30,097 nucleotides of DNA, from positions 1-30,097 of the forward strand of contig CAYVKV010000011.1 in assembly GCA_964452355.1 (NCBI GenBank). Reading direction: 5' to 3'. The DNA is from UBA1450 sp964452355. Its GTDB lineage: Bacteria; Patescibacteriota; Microgenomatia; UBA1406; GWC2-37-13. The position numbers and the translations under genes are program-made. The number at the start of each line of letters is the position of its first letter. The first letter of the stretch is position 1. The notes under the pieces were generated by a model, which saw nothing but the letters and a program-made list of their open reading frames with translations, had not been told where the DNA came from and ran no database searches. Positions 7,140-16,700 of the stretch are shown one piece after another.

Positions 7140-8078
7140 ATGACCGTTTCTGAATCGATACAAGAGTTTTTAGATTACTGTGAGCTTGAGAAAAATCTCT
7201 CTCAAAAAACAGTTCGTATGTATGCGTACTACCTTCGCTTCTTTCAGGAGTGGGTGCATGAAGAAAAAAAGAGCAAAGAAGTTGACGTCATGGATTTGAA
7301 GGAAAAAGATATTCGTGAGTTTCGTCTTTATTTATCCCGAAAATATACAAATCCACACAAAGGACAGCTCAAGCGTCAAACACAAAACTACTTTTTAGTA
7401 GCCCTTCGGAGTCTTCTTCGTCACCTGTCAAAAACAGGCCATGAAGTTTTATCTCCCGAGATGATTGAGCTTGGAAAGCAAAAAGATCGAATGATTAAAT
7501 CGTTATCTGAAGATGAATTGAAGCGGCTTTTTGATTCGGTTGATACCAGTGATGAAATGGGTTTGAGGGATGCGGCAATCCTCGATGTTTTATTTTCAAC
7601 CGGACTTCGTGTATCTGAACTTGCTGCGCTCAACAAGGATAAAGTAAATTTAAAAGTTGGAGAATTTGGAGTAATTGGAAAGGGTGGGAAGGCTCGCGTT
7701 GTTTTCCTTTCAACAAACGCCATCAATGCATTAAAACGGTATCTCGATAGGCGCTCAGATCCATTCACTCCGCTCTTTATTCGATATTCTGGACCCAAAG
7801 AAGTTGATGAATTGACCGATGAAAAGAAACGACTTTCTGTTCGGTCTATTGAGCGTATGATCGAAAAGTATCGTAAAAAAGCAAATATTCTTTTCCGCAT
7901 TGGTCCGCACATGCTTCGTCATTCATATGCTACAGATCTTCTGTCCCATGGAGCGGATCTGCGATCTGTTCAAGAAATGCTTGGACACAAAAATATTGCA
8001 ACAACTCAAATATATACTCATGTGACTGATTTGAGACTGAAAGAAGTCCATGAGAAATTTCACAGCGGAAATAAGTAG
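7140..8078 (+). CDS. tyrosine recombinase (XerC/XerD-like)
   Basis: A 312-residue site-specific recombinase. The N-terminal SAM-like core-binding domain (about 1-105) has the LEKNLSQKTVRMYAYYLRFF pattern, and the catalytic domain carries all active residues: Arg157 (STGLRVSEL), Lys184 (GKGGKARVV), His257 and Arg260 (HMLRHSYAT), His283 (LGHKN) and the nucleophile Tyr292 (IYTHV). Size and motifs fit a chromosomal Xer protein that resolves dimers at a dif site, but an integrase of a small element is also possible given the tRNA with a duplicated 3' end 1 kb upstream. The frame opens at 7107; I prefer ATG 7140 because Xer proteins begin about ten residues before this first helix. Confidence 0.9.
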   Translation: MTVSESIQEFLDYCELEKNLSQKTVRMYAYYLRFFQEWVHEEKKSKEVDVMDLKEKDIREFRLYLSRKYTNPHKGQLKRQTQNYFLVALRSLLRHLSKTGHEVLSPEMIELGKQKDRMIKSLSEDELKRLFDSVDTSDEMGLRDAAILDVLFSTGLRVSELAALNKDKVNLKVGEFGVIGKGGKARVVFLSTNAINALKRYLDRRSDPFTPLFIRYSGPKEVDELTDEKKRLSVRSIERMIEKYRKKANILFRIGPHMLRHSYATDLLSHGADLRSVQEMLGHKNIATTQIYTHVTDLRLKEVHEKFHSGNK

Positions 8079-8079
8079 A

Positions 8080-8107
8080 TTGAGTTGAGAATGGTTAAAT
8101 GTATAAT
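8080..8107 (+). promoter_or_regulatory. -35/-10 promoter of the DUF2079 gene
   Basis: TTGAGT (8080-8085), 16 nt, TATAAT (8102-8107), then 6 nt to ATG 8114. Transcription would begin at or next to the start codon, so the mRNA is leaderless. This decides the start at 8114 over the in-frame ATG at 8099, which overlaps the -10 box. Confidence 0.6.
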
Positions 8108-8113
8108 ACATAT

Positions 8114-9649
8114 ATGGTATCGTACCTTCGGAACAATCCCCCATTTGCTTTTCTTACTATTGGGGTCATCGCATACATACTCTATTTTTCCTTTTTTAGT
8201 ATTTTAAGATATGAAAAATTCTACGCTCATTACTTCGATCTTGGGATCATGCATCAGACGGTATACAATAGCTATCAAGGCATAAAAACGGGTGACTTTT
8301 CACGAATCTTAGAACATACTGATCCTCAAGCTGGAACCGAACAAGTGAAGCGAATGGCGGTGCATAATGATGTCTTTTTGGTATTTCTTGCACCATTTTA
8401 TTTTATTCACGATGGTCCGGCGACGCTCCTCGTGATACAATCCGTCGTAGTAGGGCTTGGGGCATATTTTGTATTTTTGATTGCTCAGCTGGTTTTAAAT
8501 AACATTAAGTATTTTCAAGCGCTTTCTTTACTTCTTGCGTATGGTTATTTACTCTATCCGCCACTCCAGAAGGCAAATAACTTTGATTTTCATGCGGTAA
8601 CGTTAGCCACGACATTCTTGCTTGCAATGTATTATTTTTGGCTGAAAAAACAACCGGTATTGTCGTTCGTTTTTGCCGTAATGAGTATGCTTACCAAGGA
8701 GCAAGTCGGCCTTTCGGTAGCATTTTTTGGTGCATATACGTTCTATCATTCACAGAGTCGTACTTTTTCTTTCTTTGAACACGCAAAAAAATATATTTTT
8801 CACCGATCTTCCTTTCAAAACTGTATCGCCTTTATACAAAAAAAAGAGCATCGATTCGGTATGATTCTGATCATTTCAGGGATATTTTGGGTGTTAGTTT
8901 CTCTCAATGTGATCATTCCCTATTTCCGCGGGGGTGAGCATTTTGGATCAAAATATTTCACGTATCTTAGAGATACCCCTTGGAAAATATTTCCGGTATT
9001 ATTCCGACTTGAATCAGCACGGTACGTCTCGCTTTTACTTATTCCTGTCGGCTTTGTTTCGTTATTTGCGCCGTTACCATTTTTGATCGCAACTCCGGAT
9101 ATTGCGATGAATCTGCTTGCTGCCAATAGTAATATGCGCAATATTTATTTTCACTATAATTCGGTGATAACCCCATTTGTTTTCATCTCAGCAATTTATG
9201 GCGTGCAACAGCTATTGTCATCAAAATATAAAAAAATTCTTCGTCATCCTGAAAAGGCAATGATTATTTTTCTGTTTGGCGCGATCTTATTTTCATCCCT
9301 CTATATGAGCCCGCTTCCCTGGGGGCATCATCGAGACATGTTCCCATGGAAAGCATATCCTGAAAAATATGAAGATGTCCGGTTGTGGAAAATGTTTTTA
9401 AAGGATGACTTGAAGAAAGTTTCAGCAACAGGTCATTTAGCCCCTCACTTTGCATCACGAAGATTTTTTTATAATTTTGCAGAAGGGTATGACAATGCAG
9501 AATACGTCGTGATTGATCGTTTTGAGATTGCCCGCGGATATCAGATCGAACTAAGTCAATCTGAATATCAACGAATTCTTCGTGATTACAGATACATTAA
9601 GATATATGATGTACATGGGATTGAAGTGTTTAAGCGATTACCATTTTAA
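8114..9649 (+). CDS. DUF2079 multi-pass membrane protein (GT-C-like)
   Basis: A 511-residue protein with roughly ten to eleven membrane segments. The first outside loop contains the DUF2079 signature HYFDLGIMHQTVYN near residue 40, followed by HNDVFLVFLAPFYF; the acidic Asp of F-D-L-G and the His-Asn-Asp are the positions expected for a GT-C glycosyltransferase that uses a lipid-linked sugar. Further matches are NNFDFHAVTLATTFL and LTKEQVGLSVAFFG. The last ~130 residues are soluble and end in a short beta-rich domain. The next gene encodes the sort of glycosyltransferase that makes polyprenyl-phosphate sugars, and only 8 nt separate them, so the pair may glycosylate a surface protein or lipid. 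Confidence 0.8.
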   Translation: MVSYLRNNPPFAFLTIGVIAYILYFSFFSILRYEKFYAHYFDLGIMHQTVYNSYQGIKTGDFSRILEHTDPQAGTEQVKRMAVHNDVFLVFLAPFYFIHDGPATLLVIQSVVVGLGAYFVFLIAQLVLNNIKYFQALSLLLAYGYLLYPPLQKANNFDFHAVTLATTFLLAMYYFWLKKQPVLSFVFAVMSMLTKEQVGLSVAFFGAYTFYHSQSRTFSFFEHAKKYIFHRSSFQNCIAFIQKKEHRFGMILIISGIFWVLVSLNVIIPYFRGGEHFGSKYFTYLRDTPWKIFPVLFRLESARYVSLLLIPVGFVSLFAPLPFLIATPDIAMNLLAANSNMRNIYFHYNSVITPFVFISAIYGVQQLLSSKYKKILRHPEKAMIIFLFGAILFSSLYMSPLPWGHHRDMFPWKAYPEKYEDVRLWKMFLKDDLKKVSATGHLAPHFASRRFFYNFAEGYDNAEYVVIDRFEIARGYQIELSQSEYQRILRDYRYIKIYDVHGIEVFKRLPF

Positions 9650-9657
9650 TAATAATT

Positions 9658-10566
9658 GTGAAATCAATACAAAAAATATCGGTTATCATACCGTTTCATA
9701 ACGAAAAAGAAAATTTACAGATGTTGGTTGATGGTTTGGAAAAAGTTGTCTCAAGAGGTTCATATGATTATGAAATTCTTCTTGTTGATGATGGATCATA
9801 CGATGGATATGAATCTCTCCTGCCACAACTTACCGAAAAGAAAACAGTGACTGTAGTTCGACTCAACAGACAGATGGGGAAAGGAAAGGCATTGAGTGAA
9901 GGTCTTGAGCGGGCATCCGGAGAGACTATTTTATTCATGGATGCTGACCTTCAAGATGACCCGGAAGATATTCCATTATTTATTGAAAAACTTGAAGCCG
10001 GACACGATTTTGTAAATGGTCATCGATTCACGAGAAAAGACAATGGCATTATCAAAATTTATTCGATGGCTGCGCGATGGTTTTTGCACAACTTTCTGAA
10101 TTCCCCGTTTACCGACATAAACTGTGGATTTAAAATGTTTCGAAAAGAAATACTCAATGACGTGGTTCTTTATGGAAACAATTTTAGATTCCTTCCGTTG
10201 GCAGCATTTTACGAAGGATATCGTGTTGGAGAAATCAATGTCCATAATAAACCACGGATTTACGGCAAGTCAAAATATGGCATAAGTAAACTATTTGTTG
10301 GACTGATTGATATGTTGTCTGCGTACTTTTTGTACAAATTTGCAGAAAAACCTCTTCATTTTTTTGGTGGCGTTGGGGCGGTTTTGTTTGGTATCGGGGG
10401 ACTTGCCTTGGCTTGGGTCACCTATGAACGAATTTTTATGGGTGTGCTTCTCTATCGAAGACCGGCGCTCCTTTATGCAATATTTCTCGTCATTTTAGGA
10501 ATTCAGATTATTATGACGGGGATCATCGGAGAGCTCATTGTGTATTTGCACAAGAAGAAAAATTAA
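9658..10566 (+). CDS. GT2 glycosyltransferase, polyprenyl-phosphate sugar synthase type
   Basis: A 302-residue protein with a cytosolic GT-A domain (about 1-225) and two C-terminal membrane helices (FFGGVGAVLFGIGGLALAW and ALLYAIFLVILGIQIIMTGI). Nucleotide-sugar motifs: VIIPFHNEKENL, LLVDDGSYDG (Asp44-Asp45), FMDADLQDDPED (metal-binding Asp95-x-Asp97), NCGFKMFRKEIL and the HNKPRIYGKSKYG loop. This is the layout of DPM1/GtrB-like enzymes that move glucose or mannose from UDP or GDP to undecaprenyl phosphate. The start is GTG, 8 nt after the DUF2079 stop with no clear ribosome site, suggesting translational coupling. The DUF2079 protein is a natural user of its product. Confidence 0.88.
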   Translation: MKSIQKISVIIPFHNEKENLQMLVDGLEKVVSRGSYDYEILLVDDGSYDGYESLLPQLTEKKTVTVVRLNRQMGKGKALSEGLERASGETILFMDADLQDDPEDIPLFIEKLEAGHDFVNGHRFTRKDNGIIKIYSMAARWFLHNFLNSPFTDINCGFKMFRKEILNDVVLYGNNFRFLPLAAFYEGYRVGEINVHNKPRIYGKSKYGISKLFVGLIDMLSAYFLYKFAEKPLHFFGGVGAVLFGIGGLALAWVTYERIFMGVLLYRRPALLYAIFLVILGIQIIMTGIIGELIVYLHKKKN

Positions 10567-10576
10567 CTATGTATTT

Positions 10577-11743
10577 ATGGATGTAAAGACCGATAAAATC
10601 GATTCAGCAAGGCCACTAGTTCTGAATGTTTCGCCTACAGATACCGAGCAAACTTTACAATCACCACTGAGACTTCAAATATTTAATTATTTTCAAATAA
10701 AAAGAAGCAATTTTGAACGTCGGCTCAGCGCTAGCCAAACGGAAGTAGATATCGCACAAGAGCAAATTAAAATTCTTGATAGTTCTGTTGATGAGACGGC
10801 ACAGTATGCCCAGGGTAATGAAGAAAGTGTCACCCCATTGGCAGCTCATGCAACAGATTTACGAAAAGCTACCGCCTGTTTCTTGGCAGGAAGCATATTG
10901 CCAGGAGAGTATGGCATTTCATTTGCTCACCATCTTTTTCAAGAAACTGTGGCGTCATCGGCGCATGTTACTGAAGATGTGCGTTTTTCAGCAGGAGAAG
11001 TAAATGAACAATACTCGATAAAAGAGTACCCTGAAGGCGTAAGTAGATGGAAAAAACCACACGGTGAACTTTTCTTTGCAGCCCCTCTCAAGGAGATTGT
11101 AGAAGATGAGCATTTTAAAGGATTTAATGACTTTACTGGGCCAAAAGAGATGTTTCTTGAAAAATTTATACTTCAAGGTGAAGGCGGCTTGATAAGAAAG
11201 GCAAACGAATTTGGTGTTTCCATTCCTGAAGTTTTGAGCAGAAATCCTTCAGAAGTTGAAAATAAAATGCGAAATGGATCACTGACGCCTGATGAATATG
11301 TTGCCTTGTATCAACTATTTCGACAGTGTGGATTCCCCTATCAGACCGATCAACCTTTTCTTGAACTTGCAGTTTCTGAAAGAGTTGCCACGGGATCCAA
11401 ACTAAAATTATTTATGCCACAAAGTTTCAGAGAACGGTATATTCAAGAATTAATCCAAACCTATCAAAAATCAAAATCATACCACGGAAGTGTGTCGCAA
11501 TCTCTCATAGCAGTAGAGTCTGAGCTTGCAAAATCAGATACTGATGAGCTCGACCAGTATAATATGCAAAGAAAACACGTGCTGGAGCAACTTTTAGATA
11601 TGACATTTCCTGAAACTGAAGAAGCATTTATTGTCCAGTCTCTCGAACGAACGGTTTTTTATTCAGACGATATCCCAACAGGACAGGTAGCCCTCTATCA
11701 TCATTCTCACGCAGGTATTGCACATAGTATTTTTAGCAACTAG
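10577..11743 (+). CDS. uncharacterised soluble protein
   Basis: A 388-residue protein that I do not recognise. It has no signal peptide or membrane helix. Residues about 30-75 are charged and heptad-like (IFNYFQIKRSNFERRLSAS followed by Glu/Gln-rich helix), so a short coiled coil is likely. The middle holds a mixed region with HHLFQETVASSAHVTEDV and GPKEMFLEKFILQGEGG, and the C-terminus ends in a histidine-containing stretch, YHHSHAGIAHSIF. It starts 10 nt after the glycosyltransferase gene and is probably in the same transcript. The last 26 bases of the gene also contain the promoter of the transporter gene downstream. The frame is open to 10538, but ATG 10577 avoids overlapping the glycosyltransferase gene. 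Confidence 0.7.
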   Translation: MDVKTDKIDSARPLVLNVSPTDTEQTLQSPLRLQIFNYFQIKRSNFERRLSASQTEVDIAQEQIKILDSSVDETAQYAQGNEESVTPLAAHATDLRKATACFLAGSILPGEYGISFAHHLFQETVASSAHVTEDVRFSAGEVNEQYSIKEYPEGVSRWKKPHGELFFAAPLKEIVEDEHFKGFNDFTGPKEMFLEKFILQGEGGLIRKANEFGVSIPEVLSRNPSEVENKMRNGSLTPDEYVALYQLFRQCGFPYQTDQPFLELAVSERVATGSKLKLFMPQSFRERYIQELIQTYQKSKSYHGSVSQSLIAVESELAKSDTDELDQYNMQRKHVLEQLLDMTFPETEEAFIVQSLERTVFYSDDIPTGQVALYHHSHAGIAHSIFSN

Positions 11744-11746
11744 AAT
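11718..11746 (+). promoter_or_regulatory. -35/-10 promoter of the EamA transporter gene
   Basis: TTGCAC (11718-11723), exactly 17 nt, TAGAAT (11741-11746), then 5 nt to ATG 11752. It lies inside the end of the preceding gene and would give a leaderless mRNA. Confidence 0.5.
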
Positions 11747-11751
11747 AAATT

Positions 11752-12675
11752 ATGTCGGGAATACTTGCAATTATCATCGCAGAAATTATCTGGGGTTCCG
11801 CCCCACCAATTTTTAAGTTTTCCCTGCAAGGCGTTCCTCCTTTTACTCTCGCATTTATCCGATTCTTTACTGCATCGTTTATTTTCATGCCGTTTGCTTT
11901 TATGCGCTGGAAACGGCTCACTACAACCCAACTCGTATATATTTTGATGGGGAGTTTGGTCGGGGTGGTGATCAATGTGTCGGCATTTTTTGTCGGTCTG
12001 GAGCTTGCACCGAGCATTAACGTCCACATGATTAGTGCTGCAGGACCGCTCGTTTTATATGCATTGTCTATTATTGTCCTTCACGAGAAGCCTCATGCAC
12101 AGATACTACGGGGGATGATATTTGCATTAGTTGGTGTTTTGGTCATTTTTCTTGCTCCATTATTCCAAGGTGGCTTAAATGGAGAAAATGGAATAAGTTC
12201 AGGTTCTGTAATACTGGGGAACTTCTTGTTTGTAATTGCAATGTTGGGTGGTGTCTTTTATTCGGTCATAAATAAAAAGATAATCAAATCAGTTGATCCC
12301 TCTGTTATTATGTCAATTCAGTTTTTTGTTGGATCTGTAGCTTTTATACCCATGATGGTCAAGGAACTGCAGGTATGGTCATTTGCCTCTTTAACGAGTC
12401 ACGGATGGGTTGGCATTATTTATGGTATTTTCTTTTCTTCAGCTCTTGCATATTTCCTCTTGAATTATGCTTTAAAAAGAATATCCGCTCAGGAGATTGG
12501 GGTCTATGAATATATGAAGCCAATTGTTGCGGTACTTATTGCAATTCCCCTTCTTGCGGAGTTTCCTGATATATATTTTATTATTGGAAGTATCCTCATT
12601 TTTATTGGTGTGTATGTCAGTGAACGACATCCTCATTTCCAACGAGTACATACAAAAATTGGTGGGAGAGGATAA
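11752..12675 (+). CDS. EamA/DMT-family transporter
   Basis: A 307-residue protein with ten predicted membrane helices in two EamA halves. The first half opens with IIAEIIWGSAPPIFKFSLQG followed by the PFTLAFIRFFTASF helix; the second half begins near residue 155 (GNFLFVIAMLGGVFYSVINKKI) and ends with the typical EYMKPIVAVLIAIPLLAE and a final helix before a basic tail. The family exports amino acids, nucleotide sugars or other metabolites, and the substrate here is not evident. It has its own promoter inside the upstream gene. It faces the next gene tail to tail with 16 nt between the stops, and no terminator hairpin is visible there. Confidence 0.9.
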   Translation: MSGILAIIIAEIIWGSAPPIFKFSLQGVPPFTLAFIRFFTASFIFMPFAFMRWKRLTTTQLVYILMGSLVGVVINVSAFFVGLELAPSINVHMISAAGPLVLYALSIIVLHEKPHAQILRGMIFALVGVLVIFLAPLFQGGLNGENGISSGSVILGNFLFVIAMLGGVFYSVINKKIIKSVDPSVIMSIQFFVGSVAFIPMMVKELQVWSFASLTSHGWVGIIYGIFFSSALAYFLLNYALKRISAQEIGVYEYMKPIVAVLIAIPLLAEFPDIYFIIGSILIFIGVYVSERHPHFQRVHTKIGGRG

Positions 12676-12691
12676 AGTTCGGTCTTTAATT

Positions 12692-13627
12692 TTAGTTCTG
12701 ACGGAAATTTTCACTATTAAATTCCAGCTCTTTTATCGCAGAAGTCATTAATTGGGCTGGAAAAGAAGTCCCGCGATTTGTGAAATTTATAATACCTTCT
12801 TGTAAATAATGCTTCCATATTGTTCCCATTGGTGGGCTGGGTTCGGGGACGTAATATGGGTATTTACCAAATCTTTGCCTATATCGTGGTATTAAAACAG
12901 CCCTTTCTCTCAATGCGATTTCTGCTTTTTGACTTGGATTTAATAGCTCGTACCTTCTTAAGTCTTCAGGATCATTTGTACTGAAATTTGAATAAGGAGC
13001 TCTGTGTAAACCTGCCTCTGGATAATCGAGTTCTTGTCTTTTGAAATGTTGATCATACATCATTTGATGGTTTGACGGTCTATCATCGTGGGCAAAAATT
13101 TTAATAGTAGGATCTGTATAAGGGACCGCTTCGAGGTAAGAAATCGTCACATTACTTTCATCAGTTATGACCTCTCTTCGTTTAAGGTCGGACAAAAGTA
13201 TTCCAAGAGTGAGATGAGAATGGCGAGATGATTTGACATGAACGCCTCTTCTGATAGCATAATCTGCATCTCTATCTTGCTCCTGCAGTTGTCTAATTTG
13301 AATTTCGGTTTTTCCATCGACGTCTTGCAATAGGAACCAATCTACAGTTGAAATTATTGATCGTCTGGATTGTTCGTTCATTGTGTATAAGAATGTGGAA
13401 CAAAATGGATCATCGAGGGGAAAAGGATCATGAACTATTCTCAGAATTCCGGCAGGGCTTTTATACTTTGCACTTATTATCGGAGAAAATTGGGCACGAT
13501 GAATCAGATCATTTCCTCTTAAAACATTTTTCATGAATTGTGATCGCTCCTCCTGGTCCATGGTCAAATGATAGATGGTAGGGATTTCTGGCAGATTTAG
13601 CTGTGACAGACATTCTTTATGAGACAT
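12692..13627 (-). CDS. uncharacterised soluble protein
   Basis: A 311-residue protein that I do not recognise, with no membrane segment or signal sequence. It is charged and rich in His, Arg and Asp. Conspicuous stretches are a short His/Ser patch (KSSRHSHLTLGILLSDL) at about 150, a region of polar aromatic sequence (DDRPSNHQMMYDQHFKRQE), and a proline-tyrosine-rich part (YYVPEPSPPMGTIW) near 270 followed by a C-terminal helix. The composition is normal for the window, so I see no sign of recent transfer. It is the only minus-strand gene between 3.6 and 20 kb. Its start at 13627 is the first ATG in the frame; no convincing -10 box was found upstream. Confidence 0.7.
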   Translation of the reverse strand: MSHKECLSQLNLPEIPTIYHLTMDQEERSQFMKNVLRGNDLIHRAQFSPIISAKYKSPAGILRIVHDPFPLDDPFCSTFLYTMNEQSRRSIISTVDWFLLQDVDGKTEIQIRQLQEQDRDADYAIRRGVHVKSSRHSHLTLGILLSDLKRREVITDESNVTISYLEAVPYTDPTIKIFAHDDRPSNHQMMYDQHFKRQELDYPEAGLHRAPYSNFSTNDPEDLRRYELLNPSQKAEIALRERAVLIPRYRQRFGKYPYYVPEPSPPMGTIWKHYLQEGIINFTNRGTSFPAQLMTSAIKELEFNSENFRQN

Positions 13628-13772
13628 AGTTAAAAGAAATAATATGAGTTTAGAATTTGTTATTTCTAAATCAGCAAGTGGTTTTGTTTTTTCTCATTTC
13701 CATATTATAGGATAGTATACCAAACCAAGCACAAAAAAATATTATCATTATTGATAACTCCAGATAATCATG

Positions 13773-13781
13773 TTAGCCTTA
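13773..13781 (+). promoter_or_regulatory. TTAGCCTTA motif before the giant surface-protein gene
   Basis: TTAGCCTTA stands exactly 6 nt before ATG 13788. The identical 9-mer stands exactly 6 nt before ATG 26906 of the other large surface protein. The first copy is preceded by TG, so it can be read as an extended -10 (TGT-TAGCCT). A shared promoter or operator is the simplest reading. Confidence 0.45.
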
Positions 13782-13787
13782 CTATAG

Positions 13788-16700
13788 ATGAGCAAATCTC
13801 GTTTGAAAATTATCCTTCTTTATATAGTTTTTCCTGTGTTTATTTTGGTTATTTCTTATCTCATCCAGACAAAGAAGCTCACACTCAACAATAGAGCGTC
13901 AGAAATACAAACGATAGATTATTCCAAAGTTCATGTCTTTGGTCAGAGCTCAATTTATGAAACATCACGAGATACGGTTACAGGAAATGGAGTGTTTCAT
14001 GCGGCAGGAGTCGTAGTAGACAAAAGTTCTCGCCCCAATAAAGTATATGTGGCAGATACGGGCAATAGTCGGATTCTAGGGTTTTCAAGCCTGGGAAGTT
14101 GTTCTGCCATTCCAACTGTTGCCTGTACAAACGATAGCGATTGTCCAGAAATATATCCGACAGAACCAGCACAAAATCCTCCGAATTTATTTACTCAACC
14201 GACAAGTTGTATATCTGGTTGGGGTACCTGTTGGGAGGAAAATCATGGTGGTTCACGCCCGACTGGGTATCAAAAAGCATATTTACTTCATGCCAATGGA
14301 GTCGCATCATTTCCACCGTTTGTTGTCCGAGATAGTGGATCCTATTTGGAATTTTGGTATTTTGATGGTTCACACAATTCTGAAGATGGCTTTTTCATAG
14401 AGGTAAAAATAAACGATGAGTCTGTTTGGAAATCTGCGCTTGTGACAAGAGATAGCCTACTACAGCGTGCCATAATACCTTTAAAGCCATTTAGAAACCA
14501 AACCATTGATATAAAAATATTGTCTGAAGACGGCAAAGATCAAAATGATCAATGGGATCAGGCTACAATAGTAGACCCAAATATTACACAAAGTCCAAAA
14601 AATTTCTGTACGATAAATCCAAATAAAGAGGCAGATATCGTGATAGGTCAAAAAGATTTTTCCAGTGCTGCTTGTAACCGTAACAATATTGAAGGGTATT
14701 TTGGGAAATCAGGAAATAATACGCTGTGTCTTTTGCATTACCCAACAGTTGGAAATGTTTCAGAAGCTTGGCAAAGGTTGAATTTCGATGTGAATAGTCA
14801 AGGAGACCTACTCGTGCCTGATATCTATAATAATAGAGTTTTAGTGTATAAAAAACCTTTTGATAAGGGAAAAAAAACAGATATCAATGCAGATTATGTA
14901 ATTGGTCAACCAGACTTTGAAAGTAACAAAGTAAATTTAGGCAATGGTGTGAAATCGCCAAGTAAATCCTCTTTATTTATGGGCATTGATAAATCGGGAG
15001 GACGTGGCACAAATGGATGGGGAGCTTCATTTGATAAAGATGGTAATATTTGGGTCGCAGATAGCTTTAATGCACGAGTCCTTCGGTTTAATAAGTTATC
15101 AAATAATCTAGGCTACAGTAAAGAAGCAAGCATTGTCATTGGTCAACCAGATTATAACTCCAATGAGCGGGGGAATTTTCAAAAGCCACTTGATCAATCA
15201 CTAAATCTGAGCAAATTGACAAAGCCTATTACCGCAAAAATTGATCCCAATACAGGGTATCTATATGTACTCGATCAAACAGAACAAGAGGATCCCGTAA
15301 CAAAATATACTCTCGCAGGACATACGAATATTTTCGTTTATATCCCGAATCCGACAACAAATGATTTTATAAATGGTCAAAGTGCTGAAAGAGTTATTAC
15401 AGTCAAACAACCATTACCTTTTGCAAAACATGATGGATGGCCGGTAGAATATTATCCTCAAATGACAGGATTTGAATTTAACATGACAAGTATCCCTGAG
15501 TATGCCAATGGGAAATTGTGGCTCGTGGAAAATGAAGGGAGGCGTATTCTGCTTATTGACTACGAAGGTAATATCGTGCATGTATTAAATGGCTCTCCAG
15601 AAAAAATTACCACACTTGAAGATCCTGTGGCAAAATATCGTAAGGGTGCGATTAATGATTATTGCGACATGGTAAATGGTGACCCATTTATAAAAATATG
15701 CAATATATGGCCAGGTGGATCTTTGGGATTTGATAATCAGAATAATATATATATAGCTGATGAATGGTCACATCAGATGGTACGATTTTCCTTACCCTAT
15801 AACATGATAAAGAACGAGGACGGGAGAGTATTTGTCCCAAGAAGCAATGGTGGTTGGATGACGGATGGAGAGCCAAACAGCGTTTCTCCAGACAAATTTT
15901 CTGAAGCAGGAGGACTGGTAGCATATAAAAATCAACTTATCGTAAGGGACAAAAATAGACTGATGGTGTGGAACAATTATAAAGACAATCCGAATCAAAG
16001 ACCTGCTGATATCATAATCGGTCAAAAGGATGGGTATCAAAAATTAGGAAATGATATAGCCCGTGATGCGTTCCATACGATTGATGATAGCGATAGATTG
16101 TGGACTTTTGGAGCTCATGGGAAAATAGTAGTCTACCAGCTACCATTCGTAAATGGTTCGGTTCCTATCGACGAAAGTATAGATCTTTATTGGTCTGATA
16201 CCAAAGAGAAGATCGATTATGCTGGTCAACGAGGCATTGCCTTTGATCCTGTTTCAAAGGCAATGTATGTAGCAGATACAAAACACCATCGAATTTTCCG
16301 AATTGGCAATTATAAGGATATTCAAACAAAAGGCAGATTGTATGTAGATATGGTGATAGGTCAGCCGGATAAAAATAGTGTGAAATGCAATCATGACCAG
16401 GAAGAAGGATGGGTTGCCACTGGTCCAGCAAAAGCAGATGGGATGTGTCTCCCAACCGATATAGAGTTTGATCGCCTTGGAAATTTATATGTTGTCGAAA
16501 ATATTTATGAAGGTCATGGAAATATGCGTATAAGTGTATGGATGAAGGATAAAATAGATCAGGCCATGGCACAAAAAATTCTTTTTCCTAAGATTGCAAC
16601 AGAAAAAGTCTTTGTACAAAACAATGTTGATGTTCAGGCAGTAGCTTACGATAATTATGAAAATCGACCAAGCTCCCCGGTAAGCATAGCATTTAATAGT

